Below, piece after piece: positions 1 to 9,866 of a stretch of DNA of 58,805 nt. A model generated the notes under the pieces. It saw only the letters and a list, made by a program, of their open reading frames with translations, searched no databases and had not been told where the DNA came from. This DNA comes from UBA2177 sp964452735 (GTDB taxonomy: Bacteria > Patescibacteriota > Dojkabacteria > SC72): positions 1 to 58,805 of the forward strand of contig CAYVNA010000002.1 in NCBI GenBank assembly GCA_964452735.1, read 5' to 3'. Numbering within the stretch: the stretch's first letter is position 1; each line of letters opens with the position of its first letter. The translations under genes were made by a program, and so were the position numbers.

Positions 1-480
1 TCTTCTTGCAAGATAGTCATTTACCGCAACAAGGTGGGCACCCCTTCCAGTTATAGAATAGAGGTAGAGAGGAAGATTAGCAGCTAGAGTTTTACCTTCA
101 CCTGTAAAGACTTCTGCGACATTATTATTGAAGAGTACATAGCCAGCTAAGAGTTGTACATCAAAATGTCTATGGTTAACAACTCTCTTGGAAGCTTCTC
201 TCACCACAGCAAACGCTTCAGGAAGGATATCATATAGCTTCTTTTTCTCTTCGTCTAAAATATTCTGGAGCTCAACATCATTCAAAGATGAGAACTCTTC
301 TCTGCACGTATTTATATCTACCTTTATCCTTTCTCTAAACGCCATAGTTTTTTCTGCTAATTCGGTATCTGAGAGAGTAGAGATGTTTTCTTCTAAAGAG
401 TTAACTTCATCTATAACAGGCTGGATTTTCTTTAATTGTTTTTCATTTGAATCGAATAGATTCTTAAAGATATCTAACAT
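1..480 (-). CDS. secA: Preprotein translocase ATPase SecA, N-terminal part (runs off the window)
   Basis: The minus strand from the ATG at 480 reads about 160 residues of SecA and leaves the window at base 1. SecA is the ATPase that drives secretory proteins through SecYEG. Visible features are the N-terminal helical region beginning MLDIFKNLF, the family segment REASKR, and the Walker A stretch FTGEGKT followed by the conserved region ending VNDYLARR. Most of the protein, including the DEAD-like motif II, lies outside. The gene is divergent from the M23 peptidase gene, with about 50 bp between the two starts. Confidence 0.95.
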   Translation of the reverse strand, partial: MLDIFKNLFDSNEKQLKKIQPVIDEVNSLEENISTLSDTELAEKTMAFRERIKVDINTCREEFSSLNDVELQNILDEEKKKLYDILPEAFAVVREASKRVVNHRHFDVQLLAGYVLFNNNVAEVFTGEGKTLAANLPLYLYSITGRGAHLVAVNDYLARR

Positions 481-532
481 AATTGGTTCTTCGATTATAT
501 ACCATAACCCCCCATTTAAGAATTATTTAATC

Positions 533-2155
533 ATGAGAATATATATTGGAGAGATGAGGAGATGTATATGGATATTAATTTTGACAATTTGGATACTACT
601 ATCATCAAAAGAGAAGGTGTCAGCTATAGTTAACCTAATATCTCCTCCTAATGGTGCTGTTCTTGATAGTTGGATAGTAGATTTCGTTTGGGAAAATACC
701 GATGATACTCAGGAGTATATATATAGGTTGGAGTATTCGGATGACAAGAATTTTAGTTGCATATTAGCACATAACAATATATTCAATACCTATTATCATT
801 GGGGGCTTAGGAATCATGTGGTGTATGCTTGGAGAGTTAAGTATAGTCCAAAGAGTACATTTGATGGGAAGTATATCTATTCTTCTAGGCCTTTTATCTT
901 AGGTACGAACATCTCAATACCCGAGGATATCCTGAATGAATTTCTTGTAGAGAAAGAGGATGATGTCTTGGAGGGAGAAGAGATTATTGTTGAAGAACCT
1001 GTTCCGGAGGTAGAAGATTCTTTACCTTTCTTAGAGAAGAGTAATATTTCCGAACCACACGAAGAGAACAACTATGTACCCAAAAGAACAGACAATGTTG
1101 TTGGTAATTTGGAGGAGTTCAATTGGAATACAACAGGATCTACTAAAGGAGATATTTTAGGGGAGCAACAGAAAGTATATGTTTGTAGGTTTAAGTATTT
1201 CAAGAAATCAAAGAATAGTACGGTTATTGATTGTTCCCTACCAGAGATATCTCTGTCTGCAGAATACTACTACAAGTTCTCTAATCTGTACTCCATATTG
1301 ATTGATGGTTTTGTTAATAGTGATGTCCTAGTTGTGATAGATCAATATGATTGTAGGTTCGATATTTTAGATCCATCAACGTGGTTCAGTTGTAAGGAGG
1401 AATATGTTGGTAGTGATAGTTATAATATTAATGCGAATATATACTGGAACATATACCAAGGAGAAAAGGGCATTAGGATTCTGTCATATTCACAGGAGGG
1501 AAAGAATTTTTCAATGCTAGCAGGGCATGTAGCAAATCCAGAGAACCTCATGCTTGAAAAAAGATATAGGATAATTGATGGGAGATACAATATTGATCAT
1601 TCGGAACCAAGGGTATATCATCTAAATCTCTTAGACTATGATACCTTGACTAATAGTTCAACAAAACCATTCTCATTTCCATTTAAGAAAGCTATCGGAG
1701 TAACACAATGGTATGGGTATACCACATACCAAAGTCCACATACAGGGATAGATTTTGGCGCATATCGTGAAGATGTTCTAGCTACCGGAGATGGAGTGAT
1801 TGTCTCAAGAGGATGGGACAGTTACTATGGAGATTGTCTCTCTGGGGGAAACTATATAAAAATAAAACATGATAACGGTATGTACACCGTATATTTTCAT
1901 CTAGAGGAAATATTTGTTAATACTGGAGACAGAGTGAATAAAGAAGATTTATTAGCCAGGAGTGGAAATTCTGGGGCTTGGAATTGTCAGAAGTTAGCAT
2001 ACCACCTTCACTTAGAGAATCGCACTACTTCCTCCATGAATAGTCATGTTAATCCAGTTTCATATATCAATGCAGACTGGAGCTCTATTCCGACATTGGA
2101 GTATGCTAGATACCCAGGAAGGCTGTCAGGAGAGAATCCTCATCCTGGGAGATAA
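533..2155 (+). CDS. Secreted M23 (LytM-type) metallopeptidase
   Basis: A 540-residue protein with an N-terminal signal or anchor (WILILTIWILLSS), a beta-rich region resembling a fibronectin III fold (about residues 30-125), an acidic proline/glutamate-rich linker and a C-terminal M23 domain. Zinc-site motifs are HTGID (His403, Asp407) and HLH (His491, His493), so it is probably an active peptidoglycan endopeptidase outside the membrane. Two cysteines flanking the active-site region could form a disulfide. The reading frame is open back to 188, but that stretch is antisense to secA. ATG 533 gives a short N-region before the hydrophobic segment. ATG 554 is an alternative. No clear Shine-Dalgarno supports either start. 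Confidence 0.85.
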   Translation: MRIYIGEMRRCIWILILTIWILLSSKEKVSAIVNLISPPNGAVLDSWIVDFVWENTDDTQEYIYRLEYSDDKNFSCILAHNNIFNTYYHWGLRNHVVYAWRVKYSPKSTFDGKYIYSSRPFILGTNISIPEDILNEFLVEKEDDVLEGEEIIVEEPVPEVEDSLPFLEKSNISEPHEENNYVPKRTDNVVGNLEEFNWNTTGSTKGDILGEQQKVYVCRFKYFKKSKNSTVIDCSLPEISLSAEYYYKFSNLYSILIDGFVNSDVLVVIDQYDCRFDILDPSTWFSCKEEYVGSDSYNINANIYWNIYQGEKGIRILSYSQEGKNFSMLAGHVANPENLMLEKRYRIIDGRYNIDHSEPRVYHLNLLDYDTLTNSSTKPFSFPFKKAIGVTQWYGYTTYQSPHTGIDFGAYREDVLATGDGVIVSRGWDSYYGDCLSGGNYIKIKHDNGMYTVYFHLEEIFVNTGDRVNKEDLLARSGNSGAWNCQKLAYHLHLENRTTSSMNSHVNPVSYINADWSSIPTLEYARYPGRLSGENPHPGR

Positions 2156-2171
2156 TTTTATTACAATAAAG

Positions 2172-2852
2172 ATGCAATACTTAAATATACTAATTACTCT
2201 TCTTTCACCCTTCATGATGCATAGGTATGAGATAATGCCTAGAGTTTCTCAGATACAACAAGTAGTTTGGCTTAGCTACAATAACGTAGCTATAGTTAAG
2301 GACAAGGATATCTTGATATATTCTTTTTCTGATAGCAAAGTGGAGAAGATTGGAGAGAGAGAGGAGAATGATTTTGTAGGTATCGATTCTGATAATAATA
2401 TTTCTCTATGTAGGATAGAACATTTCATCATTGATTCTAAGGATGACTTTTCTACAAAATTCACTGTAAATGGTAAGGAGTTATACTTCTTTGAGACAAT
2501 TAGACCTATATGGATGTATAAAGAGAAGATAGTTGCCGTCACAGCTATGGATTTCCTAGAGACACATTATTACGAAATAGATATTAATACAGGAGAAACA
2601 AGAGAGATAGATCCACCAAGAGAGAAAACATATCTTATTAATATTCCTAAGAATCTCATTATTAAAAAAGGATACTTTCTGAATAGTAACAGATACATAC
2701 TTGAAGATATATGGGGGAATTTGTATTTAAAAAGATATTACTTCTCCACTAACACCTTCTCCTCCTTCTTTAAATTAATTATGAAGAAAATGTATAGAAA
2801 TATGGTTGAGAGTAGTTGGATTGAGAATGTAACCCATATTATCCAGATATAA
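2172..2852 (+). CDS. Hypothetical secreted protein, possibly beta-propeller-like
   Basis: Not recognised. From the ATG at 2172, 16 bp after the peptidase stop, it reads about 226 residues with a short hydrophobic N-terminus (MQYLNILITLLSPFMM). Short strand-like repeats follow, of the type VVWLSYNNVAIVKDKDILIYSF, ELYFFETIRPIWMYKEKI and THYYEIDINTGE. These recall TolB/WD-like blades of periplasmic proteins, but this is inferred from pattern only. The last about 115 bp (2738-2852) are antisense to the 3' end of the flippase gene, so the true C-terminus may lie nearer 2735 if a frameshift has extended the frame. The frame is also open upstream to 2046, inside the peptidase gene; that extension is unlikely to be used. 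Confidence 0.5.
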   Translation: MQYLNILITLLSPFMMHRYEIMPRVSQIQQVVWLSYNNVAIVKDKDILIYSFSDSKVEKIGEREENDFVGIDSDNNISLCRIEHFIIDSKDDFSTKFTVNGKELYFFETIRPIWMYKEKIVAVTAMDFLETHYYEIDINTGETREIDPPREKTYLINIPKNLIIKKGYFLNSNRYILEDIWGNLYLKRYYFSTNTFSSFFKLIMKKMYRNMVESSWIENVTHIIQI

Positions 2853-4035
2853 CCAAACCTTCCCATTATCAATATATTGACTATTAAGTTAATAGCTCCG
2901 GAGACCAGATTCTGTATCGCCATTAATTTTGCATGTCCTGTTGAAGTGAGTATCCCTGTATTTATAATGACCACATATATGGCTATTGAGTATGTTAGAG
3001 ATACTGGAAGAAGAAGAGAACTAAGAACTTCTCCAGCATATATTGGGAAGAATATGTGAATGACTATTTGAGCTAAGAGTATAGAGATTGGAATAAAGAG
3101 TATTAATCCTGAAGATACATACATGAGTATCTTCTTAAACATATCTTCTAATTTAAGATATTCCCTTTTAGCATGTATCTCTACAATATTCGGGGCTATC
3201 ACCTGTCCCAAGACTGTGAATGGTATCAGGAAGATTGTATATATTTTGCCACTATTTTGTTCAATAATTCATACACTGCTATTTCCTCGAACAGATTATA
3301 GTTACCAAGTATTAGGATATTTACTTTTGAAAAGAAATAGAATCCCAATGTTGCAATTCCAAAGGATATTGCGTACCTCCCTATATCCCTAAGTATCTTT
3401 TTCTCTATCTTAAATTCATATTCTGTATGTAATACTAAGAGAGTTATTGTATATATAGAAAAATATCCAACCTGAGCAAGTATAGCCCCTTCAAGTCCCC
3501 AGCTACTGACAAATACATAGGAGAGAATAATCCCCACAAGAGAATTCAAGAGGGAAACTATAGAGAGCGTCTTAAACCTTTTCAACCCCCTATACATTCC
3601 ATCAAGAAGAGAAGTCATCGGTGTTATAAATACCATTGGTAGAGCATATGGGATGTATTGAGAATATTCCTTAAAAAAAGTTTCCCTAAGAAGTAGGGCT
3701 AGTGTTATGACTACAAATGAGATAATGAATATCATCAGGAAGGAATTGAAGAATACCCTCTTAACACTATCCTTATCCTTTACATTGTATAGAGCAATAT
3801 ATCTTGACGTAGATGTAGATATCCCAAAGTCAGAAAATATTACAAGAAGTAGGACTGCAGATGATATATAGTTATATACTCCCATTTGGGATTTTGACAA
3901 AAAGAATGTAGCTATGAAAAACATTAATGCGGTAGTCCCTTGTTTAGAAACAATTTGGATTAATCTCCATATGAAAGATTTTGATATCTCACCATAGTTT
4001 TGATACTTATGAATAAAAAACTCTTGAATATTCAT
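2738..4035 (-). pseudogene. Wzx-type polysaccharide flippase, split by a frameshift
   Basis: Two adjacent minus-strand frames make one multi-pass flippase of the MATE/Wzx (MVF) fold. Positions 4035-3226 encode the N-terminal 269 residues and 3211-2738 the C-terminal part. The first frame ends ...NKIVAKYIQSS. Adding one A to the A4 run at 3244-3247 (T4 on the plus strand) gives NKIVAKIYTIFLIPFTVLGQ and joins the frames without loss, for a product of about 431 residues, a normal length. It would flip lipid-linked sugar repeat units. The start ATG at 4035 overlaps the stop of the upstream GT4 gene. The cause is either a homopolymer sequencing error or a true inactivating indel. The cluster has a second, intact flippase at 9835-11139. 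Confidence 0.85.
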
Positions 4036-5210
4036 TAGACTATTTCTTTAAAAACTTCATGGGTACTCCTTGCAACATTTTCCCACGTATGTCTTTTGGA
4101 AAGCTTGTATCCATCATCTACTCTGTCAGAATATTTTTTAGAGTTCTTGAATACATCATATATTGTATCTCCTACTTCTTTTGCATCAAGACCATTCACC
4201 ATGATTGCTACCTCATTGAATAGTTCCTCGTATACTGGATTTTTATGTAGTATTACAGGTATTTTTGCTCTCAGAGCCTCAATTGGAGAAATTCCAAAAC
4301 CTTCATAAAGAGAAAGGTGGATGAAAGCGAAGGAGTTCTTTAATAGGGAGTACTTCTGATGATCTTCATAGAAACCTGTGAATATCACATGCTTAGAGAT
4401 GTTTTCTTTCTGTATAAGGTCATAGAGTTCTTTCACCTCTTTCTTTGATCTATCTTCAAATTTTCCTCCTGCAATAACTAAGTATGGGGGAGTTGGAGAA
4501 TTGAGTTTCTTTAGGAACGAGATATATCCTTTTATCACACCAATAGAGTTTTTACTTCTATTTATACCTCCTCCTAGATATATTATGTATGATCTTTTTC
4601 TGTAGTCTGATGGAAGTATATTATCAAGGGAAGATTCTTCTACCTCTAAGTCTACTCCAAGGTATGATACTGTCGTATCTTCTACCGGATATTGTGGAAA
4701 GTAATGAAGGTAGTCATTTCGAGAAGTTTCGGAATTAAATACTATCTTTTTACATTTAAGAGATTTATACATTGTAGCCCAGTACTGTATCATCCTAACA
4801 AAATTGTGTATTGGAGAGATCTGAGAATACATGTTGAATAATGGAAGATTCATGTCATGTACGAATAGAACTGTTTTCATGGAATATGATGGGAAGTTTC
4901 TCCAAAAGTATGGGCTAAAGAATATGGAATTCTTTTTCTTTACCTTATTTATTAGGGGTAATATATTGAAAAAGTACCATATGTCATTTTTATAGTCGTT
5001 TATTCTGTATTTACCAATATCTATAATTTCAACATTCTCATATTTCTGAATCTTTCCTAGTGTACTTTCCTTATTATTAAATAGAAGTATGGAGTACTTC
5101 GTATCAGGGAATAGTTTAACTAGATGCAAGATTATGTTCTTTGCATATTGCCCAGGACCTGCATATGCTAATTGGTCTTGGGTTGTAGTTCCATCTATGA
5201 TGATATGCAT
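4035..5210 (-). CDS. GT4-family glycosyltransferase
   Basis: A 391-residue GT-B glycosyltransferase. The N-terminal half opens MHIIIDGTT with a glycine-rich acceptor-side loop (YAGPGQYAKN). The C-terminal half has the family donor-site pattern GGGINRSKN, then IFTGFYEDHQ and the E-x7-E motif SLYEGFGISPIEAL. It probably transfers a hexose-type residue from a nucleotide sugar to a growing lipid-linked oligosaccharide at the inner face of the membrane; donor and linkage cannot be read. Its stop overlaps the start of the flippase by one base, so the two are translationally close. It lies in the polysaccharide operon, 20 bp after the GT2 gene. Confidence 0.85.
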   Translation of the reverse strand: MHIIIDGTTTQDQLAYAGPGQYAKNIILHLVKLFPDTKYSILLFNNKESTLGKIQKYENVEIIDIGKYRINDYKNDIWYFFNILPLINKVKKKNSIFFSPYFWRNFPSYSMKTVLFVHDMNLPLFNMYSQISPIHNFVRMIQYWATMYKSLKCKKIVFNSETSRNDYLHYFPQYPVEDTTVSYLGVDLEVEESSLDNILPSDYRKRSYIIYLGGGINRSKNSIGVIKGYISFLKKLNSPTPPYLVIAGGKFEDRSKKEVKELYDLIQKENISKHVIFTGFYEDHQKYSLLKNSFAFIHLSLYEGFGISPIEALRAKIPVILHKNPVYEELFNEVAIMVNGLDAKEVGDTIYDVFKNSKKYSDRVDDGYKLSKRHTWENVARSTHEVFKEIV

Positions 5211-5230
5211 AAGGTATATTATATATCTTA

Positions 5231-6028
5231 TTAAATTTTAGTACCCCTAAAGGTGTTAATCAATCTTGAACATAGAGGCAATAGTCCCAGGACTTGTAAG
5301 GTTTCAACTATCAGGAATTGAGAGATACCTCGTATCAGAAAAATTTTGCCTTTGAAAAATCCAAAATTTCTATCGATGATCTCATACTTCTCAAGATATT
5401 GCTTCCAAGTTTCTTTTGAGGAGAATCCATTCTGATCATATACAGAAATTAATATATTCATATACAGCCCTCTGAGTTTGTTCGTTACCAAACGACATTG
5501 GAAATCGTAATCTGCATTTACAAAATAGGAAGTATTGAATCCACCGATAATATCAAAAACCTCTCTCTTAACAAACAATGATTGATGCCTTATATTCTCC
5601 CCCCAGCTTATAGCACTATCTGAAATACTTTTCGAAAGTATGCTTCTAGATTTACTCCCAAATATATTCCGACAAACAACCCCTCCATAGTAATAATCAA
5701 ACTCAGGGTTCTTATTTATAGCTTCTACTACATTTTTTATAACATCCCTATTAAAGAAAGTATCATCCGCATTTAGGAAAAATATATAGTCACCAGTGGC
5801 AAAAGAGACTCCCTTATTCATTGCATCATAGATGCCCTTATCTTTCTCTGATATGACAACCTCTATCCTTTTCCTATATCTATCTACTATTTCTAAAGTC
5901 TTATCAGAGGATTTCCCATCTATGATTATATATTCTATATCTTTGTGAGACTGACCTATTACTGACTTTATTGTCTCTTCAATAGTCCTCTCCCCATTAA
6001 AGACAACCGTTATTACAGAGATCTTCAT
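5231..6028 (-). CDS. GT2-family glycosyltransferase (GT-A fold)
   Basis: A 265-residue protein with a GT-A fold. The opening MKISVITVVFNGERTIEETI is the nucleotide-binding start of GT2 enzymes. The segment IDGKSSDKT and the DXD-type metal site NADDTF (about residue 90) follow. The C-terminal third carries an HQS-type acceptor region (IRHQSLFVKREVF) seen in colanic-acid-type WcaE/WcaA relatives. It would add one sugar during assembly of the surface polysaccharide. It follows the GT-C gene by 57 bp in the same direction. Substrate is unknown. Confidence 0.85.
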   Translation of the reverse strand: MKISVITVVFNGERTIEETIKSVIGQSHKDIEYIIIDGKSSDKTLEIVDRYRKRIEVVISEKDKGIYDAMNKGVSFATGDYIFFLNADDTFFNRDVIKNVVEAINKNPEFDYYYGGVVCRNIFGSKSRSILSKSISDSAISWGENIRHQSLFVKREVFDIIGGFNTSYFVNADYDFQCRLVTNKLRGLYMNILISVYDQNGFSSKETWKQYLEKYEIIDRNFGFFKGKIFLIRGISQFLIVETLQVLGLLPLCSRLINTFRGTKI

Positions 6029-6085
6029 TTATTTAAATCTATTATATTTAATAATTAATAATACCACCTTTTAAGAACTCCTCCC

Positions 6086-7948
6086 TTACTCAGAGAAAAC
6101 ATCTTTGACATTGAATATGTATACTCTCTTGTTCTTCATTTGTTTCTCCTCCGTTAACTCTAGCCAACTGGTATCTAACAATACATTCAACCTGTCCTGG
6201 AGGAGGAAATCCTCCTTCTCGTTTCTTTCTTCGAGATAAACATACATTATCTTATTGATCCTATTTTTTTGAACCTCTTCTTTTAAATTATCAATATTCC
6301 CCCAGTAGAAATCAAACGTTTTTACATCATTATTGCCAATTAACATATTCTTCTTGGGGATCCAGCTTTTTAATGCCCATCTCCATTCAGACTCTCCTAG
6401 CTCCTCTCCCCTCAAGAAGAATGGTACCTTATCCCAACCGATATCATTTATTAAAACAACATCATTTTCATCTACTAGACTGATGATGTTCTCACATTCT
6501 CTGTTATATCCATATAATAGATACCCTCGTATCTGGCCATATTTGTATGAGGCCATAAGTGCCGTACCTATAGAGAAAATACTTAATAAAATAATCAAGA
6601 GATATTTTAAGAATTCCCCTTTTAGTTTCCTAAAATAAACTAAGAGTAGTAGAGAGATAAATATAAGATTAATAATAATTTTTATACTGACATAGCTATA
6701 CTCGAAATACAACCCAGCTATTGTAAATGCTATTGTAAAAACCAACACCCTTTTTGCTATTCCCTCATCCTTGGGGAATTTAGTTAGAAATAATAGGAAG
6801 AACAGAAAAATAATTGGAGAGATTGGTAATATATACCGACTAATTGAGGCATGGGAGACATAGATTACAAGGAAAAGGATTAATAGAATTGGTAAAAGAA
6901 TACCCTCCGTTTTCTTCTTCTTTAGACATTCTAAAAAGTATCCCCAGGCCGAAAAGATTGAAGGTATCAATACAACAAAGGGAATAGACAGAAAAGAGAA
7001 AGTCCTCGGATAGAGTATTTTACCTACATAGGAGATCGCTATATTAAAGGATGTAATTATTCCAGATAAAATGCTAGATGTACTATCTGGAGTAGAAACA
7101 GTAGGTACAACCTCCGCAGTTTCTTTATTAACCTCTATATCTCGGTTATGCGTTGCCATCTCCAAATCAAAATTGGAAACCATTGGCTCTATTCCCTCTT
7201 CTATCAAGCCCAATATGTTTGCATTATATATGTTCAACGGAATGATAGATGTTGTGAACATGAGGATCAAAAATATCAGAGGAAGAAGAAAAAGCTTAAG
7301 ATTATTAAAAGTGAACTCCTTAATAGTTTTCCAAATATCTCCTTTGTTGTTAATATAGCTCTCTATACCCACCCACAATAGAAATGCTGGAGCTACAGTG
7401 TAAAAAACATGCTCTTTTGAATCTAATAACAGAAGAAGGAAAAAGCCTGTAAGCCATTTATTTCTACCACTTAACACACTATTCAAAACAAGAAGAAGTA
7501 ATAAAACAGATTCAATATCCCGATAAAACGTTGGAGTATATGTTATAAACTGATAGCTAGTAAAAAGTAATGTAACTCCTAGTAAGGAATATCTCTTCCC
7601 TAGTTTAAAATGGTTTGATAATAAGTGATAGAACAAAACACCACTTAGCAATGAAAAAACAATATTAAGAAATGTTGCAATGAATACAGAAGGTCCTGTG
7701 AATAAAAAGATAATCCCTAAGAGTAGTTTACTAAGGAAACCGTGTAATCCAACTCCATGATTCCCTATCCATTCGAAATTTCTTAAGATATTAGAAATTG
7801 TAACTGAATCTGCAATATAGATATTTTCATCCAATTGAGCATCTCTGAAGAATGACAGGGATGAAAAAAGAAGAAACCAAAATAAAAAAAAGATCAGTAA
7901 GAAATACTTGCTTTCGATAGATTTTCTGAGAAAATCTTTAATCTTCAA
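6086..7948 (-). CDS. GT-C membrane glycosyltransferase (GT39/ArnT-like), copy 2
   Basis: A 620-residue multi-pass membrane protein with about ten hydrophobic segments. The first loop after TM1 carries the acidic pair RDAQLDENIYI typical of GT-C active sites. A conserved segment follows (EWIGNHGVGLHGFLSKLL), and a soluble C-terminal region starts near residue 480. Such enzymes use polyprenyl-phosphate sugars as donors and act at the outer face of the membrane. It is a tandem paralog of the next upstream gene (7938-9866), sharing the GVGLHGF, FYRDI and SKEHV segments, and the two genes overlap by 11 bp. No specific substrate can be assigned. Confidence 0.75.
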   Translation of the reverse strand: MKIKDFLRKSIESKYFLLIFFLFWFLLFSSLSFFRDAQLDENIYIADSVTISNILRNFEWIGNHGVGLHGFLSKLLLGIIFLFTGPSVFIATFLNIVFSLLSGVLFYHLLSNHFKLGKRYSLLGVTLLFTSYQFITYTPTFYRDIESVLLLLLVLNSVLSGRNKWLTGFFLLLLLDSKEHVFYTVAPAFLLWVGIESYINNKGDIWKTIKEFTFNNLKLFLLPLIFLILMFTTSIIPLNIYNANILGLIEEGIEPMVSNFDLEMATHNRDIEVNKETAEVVPTVSTPDSTSSILSGIITSFNIAISYVGKILYPRTFSFLSIPFVVLIPSIFSAWGYFLECLKKKKTEGILLPILLILFLVIYVSHASISRYILPISPIIFLFFLLFLTKFPKDEGIAKRVLVFTIAFTIAGLYFEYSYVSIKIIINLIFISLLLLVYFRKLKGEFLKYLLIILLSIFSIGTALMASYKYGQIRGYLLYGYNRECENIISLVDENDVVLINDIGWDKVPFFLRGEELGESEWRWALKSWIPKKNMLIGNNDVKTFDFYWGNIDNLKEEVQKNRINKIMYVYLEERNEKEDFLLQDRLNVLLDTSWLELTEEKQMKNKRVYIFNVKDVFSE

Positions 7949-9866
7949 CTCTAAATATGTACATGACTTTATTTTTTAGAACTACTTCCTCCTCGTATGT
8001 TAGCCAGTCTGCAGATAATAATTTCGTCAGATTAGCTTTTGACAAGAAAGAACTATCCTCAAAAGAAGACATAATAAACACCACTTTATCAACATTATTC
8101 TTCACAATCGCCTCTTTGAAACTGCGAAAACCAAGGATATCAAATTGGAGAGTATTATTAACACCATAAGTTTTTAGTAATTTCTTCTTTGGGACCGAAT
8201 CTGCTAATTTCCAGTACCACTCTGGATCGTTATATAAATTCTTTCTATAGACAGTAATCAATTCTTCAGATCCATAATCTCCTATCCATATTATATCTAC
8301 ATCTTTCACAGCCTCGTGCATTTTTTCTGTTTCTCTATTTTCCCCGTATTTCAAATAACTAGAGATCTGACCTATTTTGTATGAGAATGCCAAGTATGTT
8401 GCAAACATTCCTCCCACCAAGACTACCAAGAACAAAATTCTCAGAACCTTTAATATCTGTTTATTATTTCTAAAAAGGGAAATCGCCCATAATATTCCAA
8501 GGGTTATCGTTTCCAGAATTATCTTTGGAATCAAGAATCCTGTCTCAAACAAAAGACCTAGCAAAACAAAAGCCGTTGTAGCTATGAGAATATTTCTAAA
8601 ATATTTTGGTTTCTTTACAGCATCTCTAAGGAACATAACAAAAAAGATCATGAATATCGGAGCCATACTTAAAAGATATCTCCCATGTGATGCTCTAACT
8701 ATAATCACGAGAACATTGAAAAGAAGAATCATTGGTAATATATATTTTCGATCTTTTCTCTTCCACCAAAGGAGGAGGAGGGAAACAGCATAAAGAAGAG
8801 ATGGAAGAACTATTATTTTAGGTACAGATATAAAGGAAAATGTCCTCGGATAAAGGATCTTTCCTATATATGCCATACCTATATCCCCAACTCCTATAAT
8901 CTTGCAAAGTGAATTGTTTTCCTCATACTCAACATTCAATCCTTTTGTCTCTTTTCCTTCCTCTACAATTGGGTCACAGGATACTAATGAACCTAATATA
9001 GATTTATCTGACAATCTAGGTATCTCTTTCCCTGTTTCTCCCATAAGGTTCTCACTTGCAAATTCCACAGAGAATTGGTCTTTATTCCATTCGGATCCAT
9101 TTTCTATGAATCCAGAAATCGAAGCAACAAACATATTCATGGGGATAACACTAGTGTAAAACATCAAGACTACCCAAATAACAGAGAAAGAGAATCCTGA
9201 AAAACCCTTTATGAAAATCTGCTTAAGGGTCTCGAGTATCTTCCTCCCACCAATTTCCCGTATCTCACTTAAAAATATGTAAAGAGCATATAGTGGTGCT
9301 ACTGTAAGAAATACATGCTCCTTTGCATCGAGCATTAACAACAATGAGATACCAATTACCCATTTGTTTGCATCTTTCAGGAACAAATATATAAATAACA
9401 AAACAGTTAGCAATACAGGGATATCCCTATTGAAACTAAGAGATGTGTCTATGAAATGGAAAGACACAGACAATAAAACCGTTGCCCAAAAAGCGTAGTT
9501 CTTCTTAAGAAAATATGAACTAACTATTTTATGAAAAAGAAAGAGAGAGAGAACACTCAGAAGCGATGTAAAAAGAGTAGCTAAGAAAACAGAAGGACCC
9601 CCATTAATTATAAAGAGGATAGCAACAGGTATCTTGAAAAGAAAACCATGCAACCCGACACCATAATCACCAATCCATATCCCTTTCTTGAATAATTCCG
9701 AGATCAACAATGCCTCTTTGAGATAATATGTCTCATCTCCACTGGCACTTCTGAATGACATTAATACTAGGAGGAAGAGAAAATAGCAAAATATATAGAT
9801 ATATATTAACTCAATATTATATTTCTTTAAAAACCTATTTAGAAGTTCTAACTTTTGCTGAATCAT
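7938..9866 (-). CDS. GT-C membrane glycosyltransferase (GT39/ArnT-like), copy 1
   Basis: A 642-residue multi-pass protein, paralogous to the gene at 6086-7948. It has the acidic loop pair SASGDETYYL after TM1, then WIGDYGVGLHGFLFK, FNRDIPVLL and DAKEHVFLTVAP. It carries about ten membrane segments and a soluble tail of about 150 residues. The family transfers sugars from polyprenyl phosphate donors on the outside of the membrane. An extra loop of about 60 residues around positions 255-330 contains two cysteines and is absent from copy 2. The start overlaps the flippase 3' end by 32 bp, so a slightly later start is possible. Confidence 0.75.
   Translation of the reverse strand: MIQQKLELLNRFLKKYNIELIYIYIFCYFLFLLVLMSFRSASGDETYYLKEALLISELFKKGIWIGDYGVGLHGFLFKIPVAILFIINGGPSVFLATLFTSLLSVLSLFLFHKIVSSYFLKKNYAFWATVLLSVSFHFIDTSLSFNRDIPVLLTVLLFIYLFLKDANKWVIGISLLLMLDAKEHVFLTVAPLYALYIFLSEIREIGGRKILETLKQIFIKGFSGFSFSVIWVVLMFYTSVIPMNMFVASISGFIENGSEWNKDQFSVEFASENLMGETGKEIPRLSDKSILGSLVSCDPIVEEGKETKGLNVEYEENNSLCKIIGVGDIGMAYIGKILYPRTFSFISVPKIIVLPSLLYAVSLLLLWWKRKDRKYILPMILLFNVLVIIVRASHGRYLLSMAPIFMIFFVMFLRDAVKKPKYFRNILIATTAFVLLGLLFETGFLIPKIILETITLGILWAISLFRNNKQILKVLRILFLVVLVGGMFATYLAFSYKIGQISSYLKYGENRETEKMHEAVKDVDIIWIGDYGSEELITVYRKNLYNDPEWYWKLADSVPKKKLLKTYGVNNTLQFDILGFRSFKEAIVKNNVDKVVFIMSSFEDSSFLSKANLTKLLSADWLTYEEEVVLKNKVMYIFRVED

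Noticed and set aside
188..532. Upstream extension of the M23 peptidase frame
   Set aside because: It is antisense to secA coding sequence. A signal peptide begins right after ATG 533.
3226..4035. A short stand-alone 269-aa flippase
   Set aside because: The remaining part follows in another frame, and one inserted base joins them. It is a split gene rather than two.
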